NCBI RefSeq assembly: GCF_009296185.1 | Contig: NZ_WBJR01000001.1 | Span: 62,001 to 126,000, forward strand | DNA: 64,000 bases | Reading direction: 5' to 3' | Source of the DNA: Hydrogenovibrio sp. JE_KL2 | GTDB lineage: Bacteria; Pseudomonadota; Gammaproteobacteria; Thiomicrospirales; Thiomicrospiraceae | Shown here: piece by piece, positions 45,144-55,267 of the stretch | How positions within the stretch are numbered: the stretch's first letter is position 1 | Layout: each line of letters opens with the position of its first letter | Translations under genes and position numbers: made by a program | Notes under the pieces: model-generated | The model's database searches: none | The model's input: the letters and a program-made list of their open reading frames with translations, nothing else | What the model was told of the DNA's origin: nothing

Positions 45144-47339
45144 GTGTCGATGTCTACTACAAGGAAGTTATATATAGCACTCATCAGCGTTCATGGATTG
45201 ATACGCGCCAAGAATCTTGAGCTGGGTCGCGATGCCGACACCGGCGGTCAGACCCTGTATGTGTTGGAGTTGGCGCAAGCTTTAGCCAAGCATCCTGCTG
45301 TAGGGCGGGTTGACCTGTTTACCCGTAAGGTGGTGGATAAAGAAGTTTCCAAAGATTATGCAGAGCCTTGTGAGCGGCCGGAAGATAATTTCCGCATCAT
45401 AAGAGTGGAGGCAGGTCCTGAACGCTATTTGCCGAAGGAGCAGTTGTGGGATCACCTTGATGCCTTTACCGATAACATGATGGATTACTTTCGACAACAG
45501 AACGATTACCCCGATATCCTTCACAGTCATTATGCCGATGGTGGCTATGTCGCCGAGCATTTGGCAAACCAACTCGGTATTCCCTTGATTCACACCGGAC
45601 ACTCTCTGGGGCGTGTTAAGCGCAGGCGATTGTTGGCAAGCGGGCTGACTGCACAGGAAATAGAAACCCTCTATAACATGACGCGTCGGATAGATGCCGA
45701 AGAAAATGTACTGGCAGTAGCAGAGAGAGTGATTACCAGTACCCATCAGGAAATAGAAGAACAATACGAACTTTACGATTTTTACCAACCAGAAAAAATG
45801 CGGGTGTTACCGCCCGGAACCAATCTCAATAATTTCCAACCTCCTGATGGCGATGAGTTGGATACCCCTTTGTTTTACGAGTTGGTGAAACACCTCAAAG
45901 AGCCTTTCAGACCAATTATTTTGGCACTTTCCAGACCGGACAGACGTAAAAACATTGTCGCGCTGGTGGAAGCCTATGGGCAATCCTTGAAGTTACAGTC
46001 CATGGCGAATTTGGTTATCATCGCGGGGAATCGTGACGATATTGATGAATTGGATCAAGGTGCACAAATGGTATTCCATGAATTGTTGATAGCGATAGAT
46101 CGTTATGATCTCTATGGAAAAGTGGCTTTGCCAAAGCACCATAAGCGCGATCAGGTCTCGTTGATTTATCGTATTGCCGCGGCCTCAAGGGGTATTTTCG
46201 TCAATCCTGCACTCACCGAACCCTTTGGTTTAACCTTGATCGAGGCGGCGGCTTCCGGTTTGCCGATTGTTGCTACCGAGGACGGTGGACCCCGTGATAT
46301 TGTCGGCAACTGTGACAACGGTATTTTGGTGGATCCTTTGGAGACGCAAGCCATTAGTGATGCCTTGTTGAAGTTGTTGACCTTTCCTGACCTGTATAAA
46401 CGCTATGTCGAAAACGGTTTGCGTGGCGTGCGGGAACATTATTCATGGCAAGCCCATGTTGAGCGTTATCTGGATGTGATTGACTCGGTGGCGGACAGCT
46501 CACAACGACTTCAGGCAAAACCCATGGTGCGTAGTCAGGAACTTTTCCCCGACAGAGCTTTTGTCACTAGTCTGGATCAGAATTTGATGGATGATGGTGA
46601 GGCATTGCAGCAGTTGGTTGGGCTGTTACGGCAAAACCGGAAAAACACCTTGTTTATCATCGCAACGGGTCGACGTTTGGATTCCGCTTTGAAGTTGATG
46701 AAACGACATGGCATGCCGGAGCCTGACATTCTCATCAGTAGTGGTGGTACGGAAATCAACTATGCACCCAAACTAACCATGGACACGGCATGGAGTCGCC
46801 ATATTGATTATCAATGGACGAGATACAAGCTGAAAGAAGTCCTTAAAGACTATCCAGGATTGAAGCGCCAACCTAAGGAAGAACAAAGTTTCTTTAAACT
46901 CAGTTACTACATTGATCCTGAAATAGCGGATGTTGAAGAGATTAAACGCTTGCTTCATCAGGAGGATTTGTCGGTCAATGTGCAGATGTCATTTGGAAAG
47001 TTTTTGGATATTTTACCGATAAGGGCTTCAAAAGGCATGGCACTACGCTATGTCGTCGGGCAATGGCAAATCCCGCTTGAGCGGGTTTTCGTGGCTGGGG
47101 GCGCAGGTTCGGATGAAGATATGATGCGAGGCAACCCTCTGGCGGCAGTGGTGGCAAACCGTCATGCAGAAGAGCTGTCCCAACTGGTGGATGTGAGCAG
47201 AATTTATTTTGCGAAACAGCCTTATGAAAAAGGGATTTTAGAGGCGTTATCTTTTTACGATTTCTTTGGCGAGTGTCATGATCCTAGGGAGGGAAAAATC
47301 GCTAGTGAAGAAAAAATTCTGGAGCCGGAAGGTCTATGA
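45144..47339 (+). CDS. sps: Sucrose-phosphate synthase
   Basis: 731 residues. The GT-B glycosyltransferase part (about 1-450) begins YIALISVHGLIRAKNLELGR with DADTGGQTLYVLELAQAL, and has HTGHSLGRVKRRRLL and the nucleotide-sugar motif NPALTEPFGLTLIEAAASGLP. A C-terminal HAD-like phosphatase-related domain (about 470-710) has LISSGGTEINY and VAGGAGSDEDMM. It makes sucrose 6-phosphate from UDP-glucose and fructose 6-phosphate. The start may be GTG 45144 or ATG 45150; AAGGGAAGGA lies upstream of both. It overlaps the phosphatase gene by 4 bp. Sucrose likely serves as an osmolyte or carbon store. Confidence 0.92.
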   Translation: MSMSTTRKLYIALISVHGLIRAKNLELGRDADTGGQTLYVLELAQALAKHPAVGRVDLFTRKVVDKEVSKDYAEPCERPEDNFRIIRVEAGPERYLPKEQLWDHLDAFTDNMMDYFRQQNDYPDILHSHYADGGYVAEHLANQLGIPLIHTGHSLGRVKRRRLLASGLTAQEIETLYNMTRRIDAEENVLAVAERVITSTHQEIEEQYELYDFYQPEKMRVLPPGTNLNNFQPPDGDELDTPLFYELVKHLKEPFRPIILALSRPDRRKNIVALVEAYGQSLKLQSMANLVIIAGNRDDIDELDQGAQMVFHELLIAIDRYDLYGKVALPKHHKRDQVSLIYRIAAASRGIFVNPALTEPFGLTLIEAAASGLPIVATEDGGPRDIVGNCDNGILVDPLETQAISDALLKLLTFPDLYKRYVENGLRGVREHYSWQAHVERYLDVIDSVADSSQRLQAKPMVRSQELFPDRAFVTSLDQNLMDDGEALQQLVGLLRQNRKNTLFIIATGRRLDSALKLMKRHGMPEPDILISSGGTEINYAPKLTMDTAWSRHIDYQWTRYKLKEVLKDYPGLKRQPKEEQSFFKLSYYIDPEIADVEEIKRLLHQEDLSVNVQMSFGKFLDILPIRASKGMALRYVVGQWQIPLERVFVAGGAGSDEDMMRGNPLAAVVANRHAEELSQLVDVSRIYFAKQPYEKGILEALSFYDFFGECHDPREGKIASEEKILEPEGL

Positions 47340-48199
47340 TGCATCATCCTTTATTGTTATGTACGGATTTGGATAGAACCATGATTCCCAATGGCATTCA
47401 GCCGGATTTCCCCGAATCACGGCAGTTTTTTTCGCAATGGTGTCGTTCTGAAGCGGTTTGCTTGGTTTATGTCACCGGTAGGCATAAGACCTTGGTTGAG
47501 GAAGCGATAGCAAGCTACCATTTGCCCATGCCAGATTATGCCATTACCGATGTGGGTACCAAAATTTATAAGATTACGGATGGTCATTGGCAAAATTGGT
47601 CTGATTGGGAAGATGAAATTTCCGGTGATTGGAACGGCTGGGATAATGCCGATATTCGTCGATTGTTAGCGCCTTTTTCCGCGCTTAAAGCACAGGAAGA
47701 GGCTAAACAGAACACCTACAAGGTTAGCTACTATGTTTCGCCCGATGAAAATGTCGATGAGCTGCTGGAGCAGGTAGGGGCCAACCTGGCAGAAAATGGC
47801 ATCAAAGCAAGCTTGGTTTGGAGTGTGGATGAAACGCAAGATATCGGGTTATTGGATATTCTGCCATCGGAAGCAACCAAGTTGCATGGAATACGTTTTT
47901 TGCGGGAGCGGCTGGGGTTTCCGAAGCACAAGGTGTTTTTTGCGGGAGACAGCGGAAACGACTTACCGGTTTTGGCGAGTGATATTCTTTCAGTATTGGT
48001 TGCGAATGCCACTGAAGAAGTTAAGCAACAAGCGGTAAATTTAGCAAAACAAAATGGACATGCGTCGACACTCTATTTGGCAAAGAAGCAAGGGCGACGT
48101 AATGGGAATTATGTGGACGGAATATTGCAGGGATTGGAATATTTTGAATTCTGTAACAGCGTGAATGACGTTAAGGCAGATAGTAAGGATGGAGACTAG
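47336..48199 (+). CDS. spp: Sucrose-phosphate phosphatase
   Basis: 287 residues of the HAD-IIB family. Motif I is CTDLDRTMIP, motif II VYVTGRH, and the late acidic motif FFAGDSGNDLPVL. It dephosphorylates sucrose 6-phosphate, pulling the synthase reaction forward. It starts four bases before the synthase stop. A separate phosphatase besides the HAD-like tail of the synthase is the usual bacterial arrangement. Confidence 0.92.
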   Translation: MMHHPLLLCTDLDRTMIPNGIQPDFPESRQFFSQWCRSEAVCLVYVTGRHKTLVEEAIASYHLPMPDYAITDVGTKIYKITDGHWQNWSDWEDEISGDWNGWDNADIRRLLAPFSALKAQEEAKQNTYKVSYYVSPDENVDELLEQVGANLAENGIKASLVWSVDETQDIGLLDILPSEATKLHGIRFLRERLGFPKHKVFFAGDSGNDLPVLASDILSVLVANATEEVKQQAVNLAKQNGHASTLYLAKKQGRRNGNYVDGILQGLEYFEFCNSVNDVKADSKDGD

Positions 48200-48202
48200 G
48201 TG

Positions 48203-49093
48203 ATGGCTGCGGAAAAGACTTTGGTAGTGGTGTTTGGTGAGGTGTTGTTTGATTGCTTTCCGGATGGAGAGGAAGTATTGGGTGGCGCGCCTTTTAATGT
48301 GGCCTGGAACTTACAGGCGTTTGGCGATGAACCGGTGTTTGTCTCACGTATCGGCAATGACCCCAGGGGACAGAGGATCGTCTCGGAAATGCGTCAGTGG
48401 GAAATGAACCTGAGTCAGTTACAGGTTGACGCCACGCATCCGACCGGTCAGGTTGAAGTCGCTTTGCTGGGGGGTGAACCGCATTACACCATCACCACGG
48501 ATTGTGCCTATGACTTTATTGACTATCACGAAATCAAACCTATGCCGGAAGAAAGGATTGTTTATCACGGTACGCTTGGCTTGCGTAACCGAGTGGCTCG
48601 CCATGCATTGGTTGAGTTGACGTCTTCTTTTGGAAATTCCATTTTTGTCGATGTGAATTTACGCGACCCCTGGTGGAAAGAGGAGGAAGTTTTTTACTGG
48701 TTGGATTCTGCTCGCTGGGTGAAACTCAATATCGATGAATTGAGAAGGTTGGGCTTTTTTAATGAAAACTTGGAGCAAGCCATGAAAGAGCTTCAAGATA
48801 GGTTCGATTTGGAACAAGTGATTTTGACTTGCGGTGCAGACGGCGCTATGGTGGTTGATGACGAGGGCAAACTTTATCAAGTACAGCCTGAACCGGTCTC
48901 TGATTTGGTCGATACTGTCGGTGCGGGAGATGCTTTTGCATCCGTTTATCTTCACGGCTTGGTGCAAGATTGGCCGATACAGAAAACCTTGGAAAGCGCG
49001 CACAAATTTGCTTCACAAGTCATCGGACTTCGCGGGGCAACGACAAATGATAAGGACTTTTACGGCACGATCCTAAATACCTCTAAAGAGTAG
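48203..49093 (+). CDS. fruK: PfkB-family fructokinase
   Basis: 296 residues from ATG 48203, with GGAG 8 bases upstream; GTG 48200 directly before it is an alternative. The ribokinase-type N-terminal motif is VLGGAPFNVAWNLQAFG, and the catalytic C-terminal motif DTVGAGDAFASVYLHGL carries the active-site aspartate. It phosphorylates fructose released by amylosucrase, feeding it back to fructose 6-phosphate. It starts directly after the phosphatase stop. The order sps-spp-fruK-ams is the one known from halophilic methanotrophs; the symbol follows that usage and does not mean 1-phosphofructokinase. Confidence 0.88.
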   Translation: MAAEKTLVVVFGEVLFDCFPDGEEVLGGAPFNVAWNLQAFGDEPVFVSRIGNDPRGQRIVSEMRQWEMNLSQLQVDATHPTGQVEVALLGGEPHYTITTDCAYDFIDYHEIKPMPEERIVYHGTLGLRNRVARHALVELTSSFGNSIFVDVNLRDPWWKEEEVFYWLDSARWVKLNIDELRRLGFFNENLEQAMKELQDRFDLEQVILTCGADGAMVVDDEGKLYQVQPEPVSDLVDTVGAGDAFASVYLHGLVQDWPIQKTLESAHKFASQVIGLRGATTNDKDFYGTILNTSKE

Positions 49094-49103
49094 AAGGCAT
49101 CTT

Positions 49104-51056
49104 ATGTACGAACAAATTTCGCACACACTGTTAAATGACATTCTCAACCAAATCAAACCGGAAATCTCCAACGCGGATTTGCGCCACTTCTACACGCGCC
49201 TTGGCGCCAATTTCTATGCCATCCACTCCTTATTTGAAAAGCTGTATGGTGATCGTGACGACTTTCAGGAACATGCCCTGCGCTTGGTTGAAACCATGGC
49301 GCGCAAATATATCAACCGACCAGAAGAACTGAAAAACGCCGATGCAGAGCGTGAGCGCGACTACAACTGGTTCTTGAGTCAGAAGTGGGTTGGGATGGCG
49401 TTGTATGCCAATGGTTTCGGTGGCGATTTGAAAGGGGTTTGCAACCATTTGGGTTACTTCCAGGAGTTGGGGGTGAACATGGTGCATATCATGCCGATCA
49501 TGAGGTGTCCCGAGGGAAAAAGTGATGGCGGTTATGCGGTCAGTAATTTTCGTGAGATAGATGAACGCGTTGGCTCCTTGGAAGATTTGACGAGTTTGGC
49601 GGATGAGATGCGCCAACGGGAATTGCTGCTGGTGATGGATGTGGTGCTTAACCATACCTCCGACGAACATGAGTGGGCGGAAAAAGCCAGAAAGGGTGAT
49701 CCGAAATATCAGGATTACTACTACACGTTTGAGAATCGCACCGTGCCTGATATGTTTGAACAAAGCATGTTGGAAGTCTTTCCGCAAACCGCGCCAGGTA
49801 ATTTCACCTGGGATGAAGAAATGCAACGTTGGGTAATGACGGTGTTCAACAACTATCAATGGGATTTGAACTACAACAATCCGGCGGTGTTGATAGAGAT
49901 GCTCGACGTCATTTTGTTCTGGGCGAACCAAGGGGTGGATGTCCTGCGCTTAGACGCGGTAGCGTTTTTGTGGAAAAAAATCGGTAGTACCTGCCAGAAC
50001 GAACGTGAAGCCCATCTGATTCTGCAATTGTTGAAAGATTGCTGTCAGGTGGTGGCTCCGGGGGTGTTGTTTATCGCCGAGGCGATTGTTTCCCCATCGG
50101 AAGTGATTAAATACTTCGGGGAAGATGCTGTCATTGCCAAAGAGTGTGAGATTGCCTATAACGCGACCTTCATGGCATTGATGTGGGATGCGGTCGCCAC
50201 CAAAAATGCCAAATTGCTGAATCATGGTATCAAGAGTTTGCCGGTGAAATTGGATAGAGCCACTTGGCTGAACTATGTCCGTTGTCACGATGATATCGGG
50301 CTGGGGTTTGATGATCGTGATGTCATTTTGGCAGGATATGAGCCCGCTTCGCATAGACATTTCCTTGTGGATTACTTTTTAGGGAAATTCGATCACTCGC
50401 ATGCACGAGGCTTGCCTTTTGGGCAGAACCTGAAAACGGGAGATACGCGTATTTCGGGTTCATTGGCTTCTTTGGTAGGGTTGCAATATGCGATAGAAAC
50501 CGGTGATATTGAGGCGACAGATAACGCCATCAAAGTGATTTTGTTATTGCACAGTTTGATTTTCTCTTTTGGTGGTATTCCGTTGCTTTATTATGGCGAT
50601 GAGATCGGCACACTGAATGATGACTCCTATTTAGCGAATCCTTACAAAATGGACGATACGCGTTGGGTGCATAGACCGACAATCAATTGGGAAAAGGCGG
50701 ACTTAAGGAATGTACCCGGAACGGTCGAATATGCTATTTTCAGTGCGCTCAAGCGCATGATTGCCGTTAGAAAAGAAATTGAGGTATTTGCCGATTTCAA
50801 CAACAGAGAGTTGATTGAGGTGGATAACCCAAATTTGTTTGTCTTCGAACGTTACAACCTACATAGACAAGGGGATCATGTGTTGGTGGTGGCTAATTTC
50901 CATTCCGAACCTCAGTATTTGAACTTGTCGGAAATAGGTGAGTGGAAACAACAACAGCATCAGGTTGTTGATCTCTATACTGGAAAGTCGGCGGATATTT
51001 ACAAGGATACGCTGGTGATTCCACGCTTTGGTTTTTACTGGTTACACTTGGCGTAA
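49104..51056 (+). CDS. ams: Amylosucrase (GH13)
   Basis: 650 residues, close to known amylosucrases. An N-terminal helical domain of about 90 residues precedes the GH13 barrel. The catalytic nucleophile Asp is in DVLRLDAVAF, the acid Glu in LFIAEAIVSP and the transition-state Asp in YVRCHDDIGLGF. It splits sucrose, transferring glucose to an alpha-glucan and freeing fructose, so it links sucrose to glycogen-like storage. It starts 10 bp after the fructokinase gene and ends the operon. Sucrose phosphorylase-type activity is less likely given the domain layout. Confidence 0.9.
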   Translation: MYEQISHTLLNDILNQIKPEISNADLRHFYTRLGANFYAIHSLFEKLYGDRDDFQEHALRLVETMARKYINRPEELKNADAERERDYNWFLSQKWVGMALYANGFGGDLKGVCNHLGYFQELGVNMVHIMPIMRCPEGKSDGGYAVSNFREIDERVGSLEDLTSLADEMRQRELLLVMDVVLNHTSDEHEWAEKARKGDPKYQDYYYTFENRTVPDMFEQSMLEVFPQTAPGNFTWDEEMQRWVMTVFNNYQWDLNYNNPAVLIEMLDVILFWANQGVDVLRLDAVAFLWKKIGSTCQNEREAHLILQLLKDCCQVVAPGVLFIAEAIVSPSEVIKYFGEDAVIAKECEIAYNATFMALMWDAVATKNAKLLNHGIKSLPVKLDRATWLNYVRCHDDIGLGFDDRDVILAGYEPASHRHFLVDYFLGKFDHSHARGLPFGQNLKTGDTRISGSLASLVGLQYAIETGDIEATDNAIKVILLLHSLIFSFGGIPLLYYGDEIGTLNDDSYLANPYKMDDTRWVHRPTINWEKADLRNVPGTVEYAIFSALKRMIAVRKEIEVFADFNNRELIEVDNPNLFVFERYNLHRQGDHVLVVANFHSEPQYLNLSEIGEWKQQQHQVVDLYTGKSADIYKDTLVIPRFGFYWLHLA

Positions 51057-51134
51057 ATTGCTTGGTGAAAGAGATGTTTAGATAGATGGGTTGTTTAGAA
51101 GTGCCTGATGACACCTCTAAACGGCCATGACACT

Positions 51135-52496
51135 TTAGAACAGGTGACTATAACGTTTGATTTCCCATGCAGAAACCGTCTTGTGATATTCATCCCATTC
51201 CTGTTTTTTGTAACGAATGAATTCATTGCGAAGTTCTGAACCCAAGACTTCTTCAATAAATGGATCCGCAGCAAAAGCTTCAACGGCTTCGCCAAGGTTT
51301 TGAGGTAGGAACTCAATGCCTTTTGCTTGACGTTGCTCTTCAGTCAATTCATATAGGTTTTCTTCTTGCGCTTCGCCCGGATTCAGCTTTTCTTTAATGC
51401 CTTGTAGGCCAGCAGCCAGTACAAGCGCAGCAGCCAAATAGGGGTTGACCGCACCGTCGGCATTACGGGATTCAAAACGCCCGCCACCCATTGGCACACG
51501 CAAAGAGTTGGTACGATTGTTTGAGCCGAAAGAGTTGAACACCGGCGCCCAAGAGAAGGTTGCCATATCCCCCTGACGAATCAAACGCTTGTAGCTGTTG
51601 ACGGTTGGTGAAAATACCGCGCACAGTGCAGGACCATGTTTCAAAACACCGGCAATGAACTGGTAACCGATTTCGGTTAGGCCGAGACCTCTAGGATCCT
51701 CTTTCGGATCACACTTAAAGACGTTTTCGCCAGTCTCCTTATCGAATAAAGACATATTGAAGTGTGCGCCGTTACCCGTTTTGTCCGCAAATGGCTTCGG
51801 CATAAAGGTCGCAAGCAGGCCTTCTTCCTTAGCATAATGTTTGGCCATATAACGGAAGAAGATAAAGCGATCACACATCGTCAGTGCGTCGCTGTACATG
51901 AAGTCGAACTCATATTGTCCGTTGGCATCTTCATGATCCAAGGAGTACAAATCCCACCCAAGATCGTTGATGGTGGTTGCCATCTTATCCAACCACTCAA
52001 AGCGGTTCATAAAGCTTTGTACGTCATAACAAGGTTTGGTTAGCTTGTCGTCTGGATCAGGAACCGACAGGCTTCCGTCTGCTTCTTCCTTCAATACAAA
52101 CAACTCACACTCGATGCCCAAGTTGAAACCAAAGCCCATTTCTTCGGCTTGCTCCAAAACTTTTTTCAACGCGACACGCGTGTTGATTTCGTAGGGTTCG
52201 CCATGCAGTGTGTTGTCTGCAGCCATCCACATAACTTCAGGTTGCCATGGCAGTTGAATCGCGCTATTCAAGTCCGGTACAGAAGCGATTTCATCATCGT
52301 TAGGTCTTTGACCCAGACCATCCAACGCATAACCCGTGTAAAGTTCAGAGCCTTTAACCATATGCCCTAAATGATCAATCGGTACAAATTTTCCTTTTGG
52401 GATGCCGTGTATGTCGACATAGGCGCCAAGACAATATTTAACGCCTTTAGATTTCCAATCTGCTTGCAGTTGTTTAACATCAATTTCACTGTTCAT
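51135..52496 (-). CDS. glnT: Type III glutamine synthetase (GlnT-like)
   Basis: 453 residues from ATG 52494-52496, with GGAG 9 bases upstream; the frame also opens at TTG 52508. The glutamine synthetase catalytic domain shows [21 protein letters not shown] and [20 protein letters not shown]. The short beta-grasp N-terminus and [19 protein letters not shown] fit the GlnT/GSIII group from rhizobia. Such enzymes ligate glutamate with ammonia or, in some relatives, with an amine, using ATP. It follows the creatininase gene by about 33 bp in an operon with the 28-bp dyad at its head. Assimilating the released ammonia, or capping an amine, are both plausible. Confidence 0.88.
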   Translation of the reverse strand: MNSEIDVKQLQADWKSKGVKYCLGAYVDIHGIPKGKFVPIDHLGHMVKGSELYTGYALDGLGQRPNDDEIASVPDLNSAIQLPWQPEVMWMAADNTLHGEPYEINTRVALKKVLEQAEEMGFGFNLGIECELFVLKEEADGSLSVPDPDDKLTKPCYDVQSFMNRFEWLDKMATTINDLGWDLYSLDHEDANGQYEFDFMYSDALTMCDRFIFFRYMAKHYAKEEGLLATFMPKPFADKTGNGAHFNMSLFDKETGENVFKCDPKEDPRGLGLTEIGYQFIAGVLKHGPALCAVFSPTVNSYKRLIRQGDMATFSWAPVFNSFGSNNRTNSLRVPMGGGRFESRNADGAVNPYLAAALVLAAGLQGIKEKLNPGEAQEENLYELTEEQRQAKGIEFLPQNLGEAVEAFAADPFIEEVLGSELRNEFIRYKKQEWDEYHKTVSAWEIKRYSHLF

Positions 52497-52529
52497 TTGA
52501 ATCTCCAAAATTCAAGTTGTTCAATTAGG

Positions 52530-53309
52530 TTATTTATCGCTGTTGATAGGTGAGTGATAAGAGTAGGGTAAGGGCGGTTGTTCCTTAATACCTTTGTTAA
52601 TAACATCGCTTAGGTCGCTGACCATCCAGCTGAATAATTCTTGGCCTTTTTCAATTGAAGCTTCACTAGGCTTACCTGTAACCCCATTTAGACTGGTACG
52701 GTTCACGGGATGAGAAAAGACGCAGTTCTCTGTGCGGTCTGGATCGTCACTTTCTTTCAGCTTATCGGCTCTGACCATTTCCGGGGCAACAGCCATCATC
52801 AAAGAGGTTTCAGCTTCATTTGCGTGCCAATCGTCGGCATCCCAAAAATGACGTTCCCTAACTCTTTCGCTGATGGTTGCAGAGTTGATTAGGGCTACCA
52901 TCAAGTCGTCATGTTCGGCACGTAGCATTTCCAAAGCGCAACGCAAAGGGGCGAAATTTGAAACGTGACTGTTGAGGATGAAGAGTCTTTTGAAGCCGCT
53001 GTATGCAACCCAATCACCGATTTCTTTAACTACGTCAATTAGGGTTTTAGGTTGGAGAGCGATAGTGCCCGGCCATTTTTTTGAGTGCCCGATAGAGCAG
53101 CCATAAGGCAGCGTCGGTAAAACGGCGATATCGGTTATTTCACCGATCGATTTCGACAGTTTCTCTGCTATTTCCGAATCCATGCCGCAGCCCAAGTGTG
53201 GGCCATGTTGTTCAGTTGCGCCGACAGGTAATAACGCCGCACAGGAACCGGCTGAATCGGCTTTGGTAAATTTCTCGACCTCTTGCCAGGTCATGTGATG
53301 CCATTGCAT
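52530..53309 (-). CDS. Creatininase-family amidohydrolase
   Basis: 259 residues. The signature LLPVGATEQHGPHLGCGMDSEIA supplies the Glu, His and Asp metal ligands, and DDWHANEAETSLMM carries the later Glu. The usual NGHGGN segment reads NSHVSN here, so the active-site rim differs from true creatininase. The family opens cyclic amides (creatinine to creatine) and related substrates with zinc or manganese. It is first in a two-gene operon with glnT and is headed by operator dyad 2. A role on a guanidino or cyclic-amide compound is inferred from context. Confidence 0.87.
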   Translation of the reverse strand: MQWHHMTWQEVEKFTKADSAGSCAALLPVGATEQHGPHLGCGMDSEIAEKLSKSIGEITDIAVLPTLPYGCSIGHSKKWPGTIALQPKTLIDVVKEIGDWVAYSGFKRLFILNSHVSNFAPLRCALEMLRAEHDDLMVALINSATISERVRERHFWDADDWHANEAETSLMMAVAPEMVRADKLKESDDPDRTENCVFSHPVNRTSLNGVTGKPSEASIEKGQELFSWMVSDLSDVINKGIKEQPPLPYSYHSPINSDK

Positions 53310-53323
53310 AATGACTCCAATAA

Positions 53324-53351
53324 TTATTACGAATTCATAAAAACGTAATAA
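53324..53351. promoter_or_regulatory. 28-bp operator dyad 2, upstream of the creatininase gene
   Basis: TTATTACG-N12-CGTAATAA, identical in arms and spacing to the copy at 35352. Here the arms extend to 11 bp each (53321-53354). It lies 14 bp upstream of the creatininase start codon. Confidence 0.75.
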
Positions 53352-53476
53352 TTAAAAAACAAGAAAGAGCCCAATGAAAATTTTATTTTCAATTTCAAAT
53401 ACTTGCTTGAAAAATGGGGTGAATTTTGGTGGTTTTTATGTTCAAAACCTTCCCTTAAAAGGGAATATATTGTTCA

Positions 53477-54349
53477 TTATGGTGCAGGAAGAGGTCTGCT
53501 TGGTGGGACGGCTTCAAGGAGGGCGGCAACCAGAATGCAGGCACCGCCAATCATTTCAGTTGTTCCCATGGTTTCGCCTAGTATCAGGCTGGCGGAGACG
53601 ACGGCGGTGACCAGTTCCAGAATAATGATGATAGAGGATTTTCCGGATTCCATTTTTGTAACGGCCCACTGTGTTGCCATGTTGGCTGCCATCATCCAGA
53701 TTGCACCATAGGCAAGAAGGACGAACCATGCATAAGGGGTTACCGAAAGAAATACGGGTTCCCCTAATTGAAGTACGACGACAGTGGAAAGCAGAACCGC
53801 GCCAAAGAACATAAAGGACAATTTGAGCAAAACAGGCGTGGCGGTAGAGGCTCTATAAACGATGTTGTTCATGGCAAATAAAAAGCCGGACAAAACGGCG
53901 AGTGCATCTATCCATGTTGGGGGTGTGGTGAAGGCATTGAACCCGCCAATGACAAGGAATGCGCCTGTCAGTGAGAGCCCCATGCCGAGCCATCGTAACT
54001 GAGTGATTTTTTCTCCTAGAAAAATTCGGCCCCCCAGAACTCCCCATAGTGGCAACATGTAGAACAACACCATGGCACGTATGACATCGCCATAAATCAT
54101 GGATGTATTAAACGCAAGTTGTGCGCCGCCACCCAATAGCATGACACCAATCAAGGCAGGCCAGTTTTTGGAAATAAGGTTTTTGTACTTCCATACAAAA
54201 GGCAATGTCACTACAAACATAATGCTGTAGACGAATAGGGTAATGGGAATGCCATTGAAGCCTAGTTCATGTAAGTATTTGAGGGGTAACCAAGTGAGTC
54301 CCCATAAAAACGATGCGCCAAGGAGCGTCAATACCGCGAAGGATTGCAT
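53477..54349 (-). CDS. EamA/DMT-superfamily transporter
   Basis: 290 residues with about ten hydrophobic helices in two EamA repeats (about 5-135 and 150-280); the first repeat begins VLTLLGASFLWGLTWLPLKY and the second contains GAIWMMAANMATQWAV. DMT proteins export metabolites, amino acids or, in relatives, guanidinium (the SMR branch). It is the last gene of the operon that starts with the binding protein at 58159, 42 bp after the TIM-barrel gene. The substrate is unknown; export of a pathway intermediate is a reasonable guess. Confidence 0.88.
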   Translation of the reverse strand: MQSFAVLTLLGASFLWGLTWLPLKYLHELGFNGIPITLFVYSIMFVVTLPFVWKYKNLISKNWPALIGVMLLGGGAQLAFNTSMIYGDVIRAMVLFYMLPLWGVLGGRIFLGEKITQLRWLGMGLSLTGAFLVIGGFNAFTTPPTWIDALAVLSGFLFAMNNIVYRASTATPVLLKLSFMFFGAVLLSTVVVLQLGEPVFLSVTPYAWFVLLAYGAIWMMAANMATQWAVTKMESGKSSIIIILELVTAVVSASLILGETMGTTEMIGGACILVAALLEAVPPSRPLPAP

Positions 54350-54391
54350 AATATTCCTGTTGTGAGATTTTTGTTGTGGCTCTGAATCAGA

Positions 54392-55252
54392 TTATGGGTG
54401 GGTTTCAGTAAAATTTTGGAAATCATGCTGTAGGGTTAGACTCATCCATTGGTTAATTTTCCAAATATCAGCTACCGGCATTTGGGTATAAGGCTGCAAA
54501 TGACAGTATCCATCCGGGCCGAACTCTGGCGTTAATGTTGAGCCACTATAACCTCGCTGAGCCTGTTTTGCCCAAAACATTCGCCAGATGCGTTGATGGG
54601 AAAGCAATGCCTCATAATATTCGGGGGCGGCAGGAACAGGTACTTGAGGGCCTTGATCATAACCAACACGCCCATGAATGTGGTGGACTCGGTCGGCAAT
54701 GGCTTCAATGGTGTCCATTTCCGAATCCATCAATCGCTCACAGACAACGCACCAGTGACTGATGTCTGCGGTCAACTTCATGTTTGGAAGGCTTTCGACA
54801 ATCCTGCGTGTCACCCAAGGCGTGAAAAGAGAACGGCTACGATGTGTTTCAAAGCTCAGTGTGATGTTGTAGTCATCTGCAAGTTCAATCGCTTGGCCAA
54901 AAAAGTCAATGCTTTGGGATTCTTCCCACGCATCACAACCCGTAATACTGGTTGCAAATAAGGGTTCAATCATCATGCTGTTGTCTAGCTGACGTTTCAA
55001 GTCATCAAGGTGTTGTTGAGGTGACCAGCTTCGATCCGGGACATAATCGCCTCCAGTAACAATCTCGGCAATATAGTCACATCCGTTGTTTTGAATGGCA
55101 CTCAGCATCCCCAGTTGTTGTTGACGGTTATCTGGCGCTTGACCTTCAATGCCACTGAAGCCTGCATCAATGGCTTGCTGGCAGGCTTGGTCGGTAGTTA
55201 GTTTATTGCCCCAAAGGGTTTTAAAAGTTTTAAGTTGCATATTAGATGGCAT
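54392..55252 (-). CDS. Xylose isomerase-like TIM-barrel protein
   Basis: 286 residues with the AP-endonuclease-2/sugar-isomerase fold: KLTTDQACQQAIDAGFSGIE at the start, ITLSFETHRSR with a metal-binding Glu and His, LTADISHWCVV with the Asp and His, and HHIHGRVGYDQGPQVPVP. These residues fit a divalent-metal isomerase or epimerase site. The substrate is unknown. It lies between the EamA and metallo-beta-lactamase genes with short gaps, so it belongs to the same operon. Confidence 0.82.
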   Translation of the reverse strand: MPSNMQLKTFKTLWGNKLTTDQACQQAIDAGFSGIEGQAPDNRQQQLGMLSAIQNNGCDYIAEIVTGGDYVPDRSWSPQQHLDDLKRQLDNSMMIEPLFATSITGCDAWEESQSIDFFGQAIELADDYNITLSFETHRSRSLFTPWVTRRIVESLPNMKLTADISHWCVVCERLMDSEMDTIEAIADRVHHIHGRVGYDQGPQVPVPAAPEYYEALLSHQRIWRMFWAKQAQRGYSGSTLTPEFGPDGYCHLQPYTQMPVADIWKINQWMSLTLQHDFQNFTETHP

Positions 55253-55267
55253 ACTGGACGACTCAGC

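Noticed and set aside
47779-47797. Further copy of the 19-bp repeat in the spp gene
   Set aside because: Only 14 of 19 bases match, although the core CCAACCTGGCAG is intact; kept out of the feature list as too degenerate.
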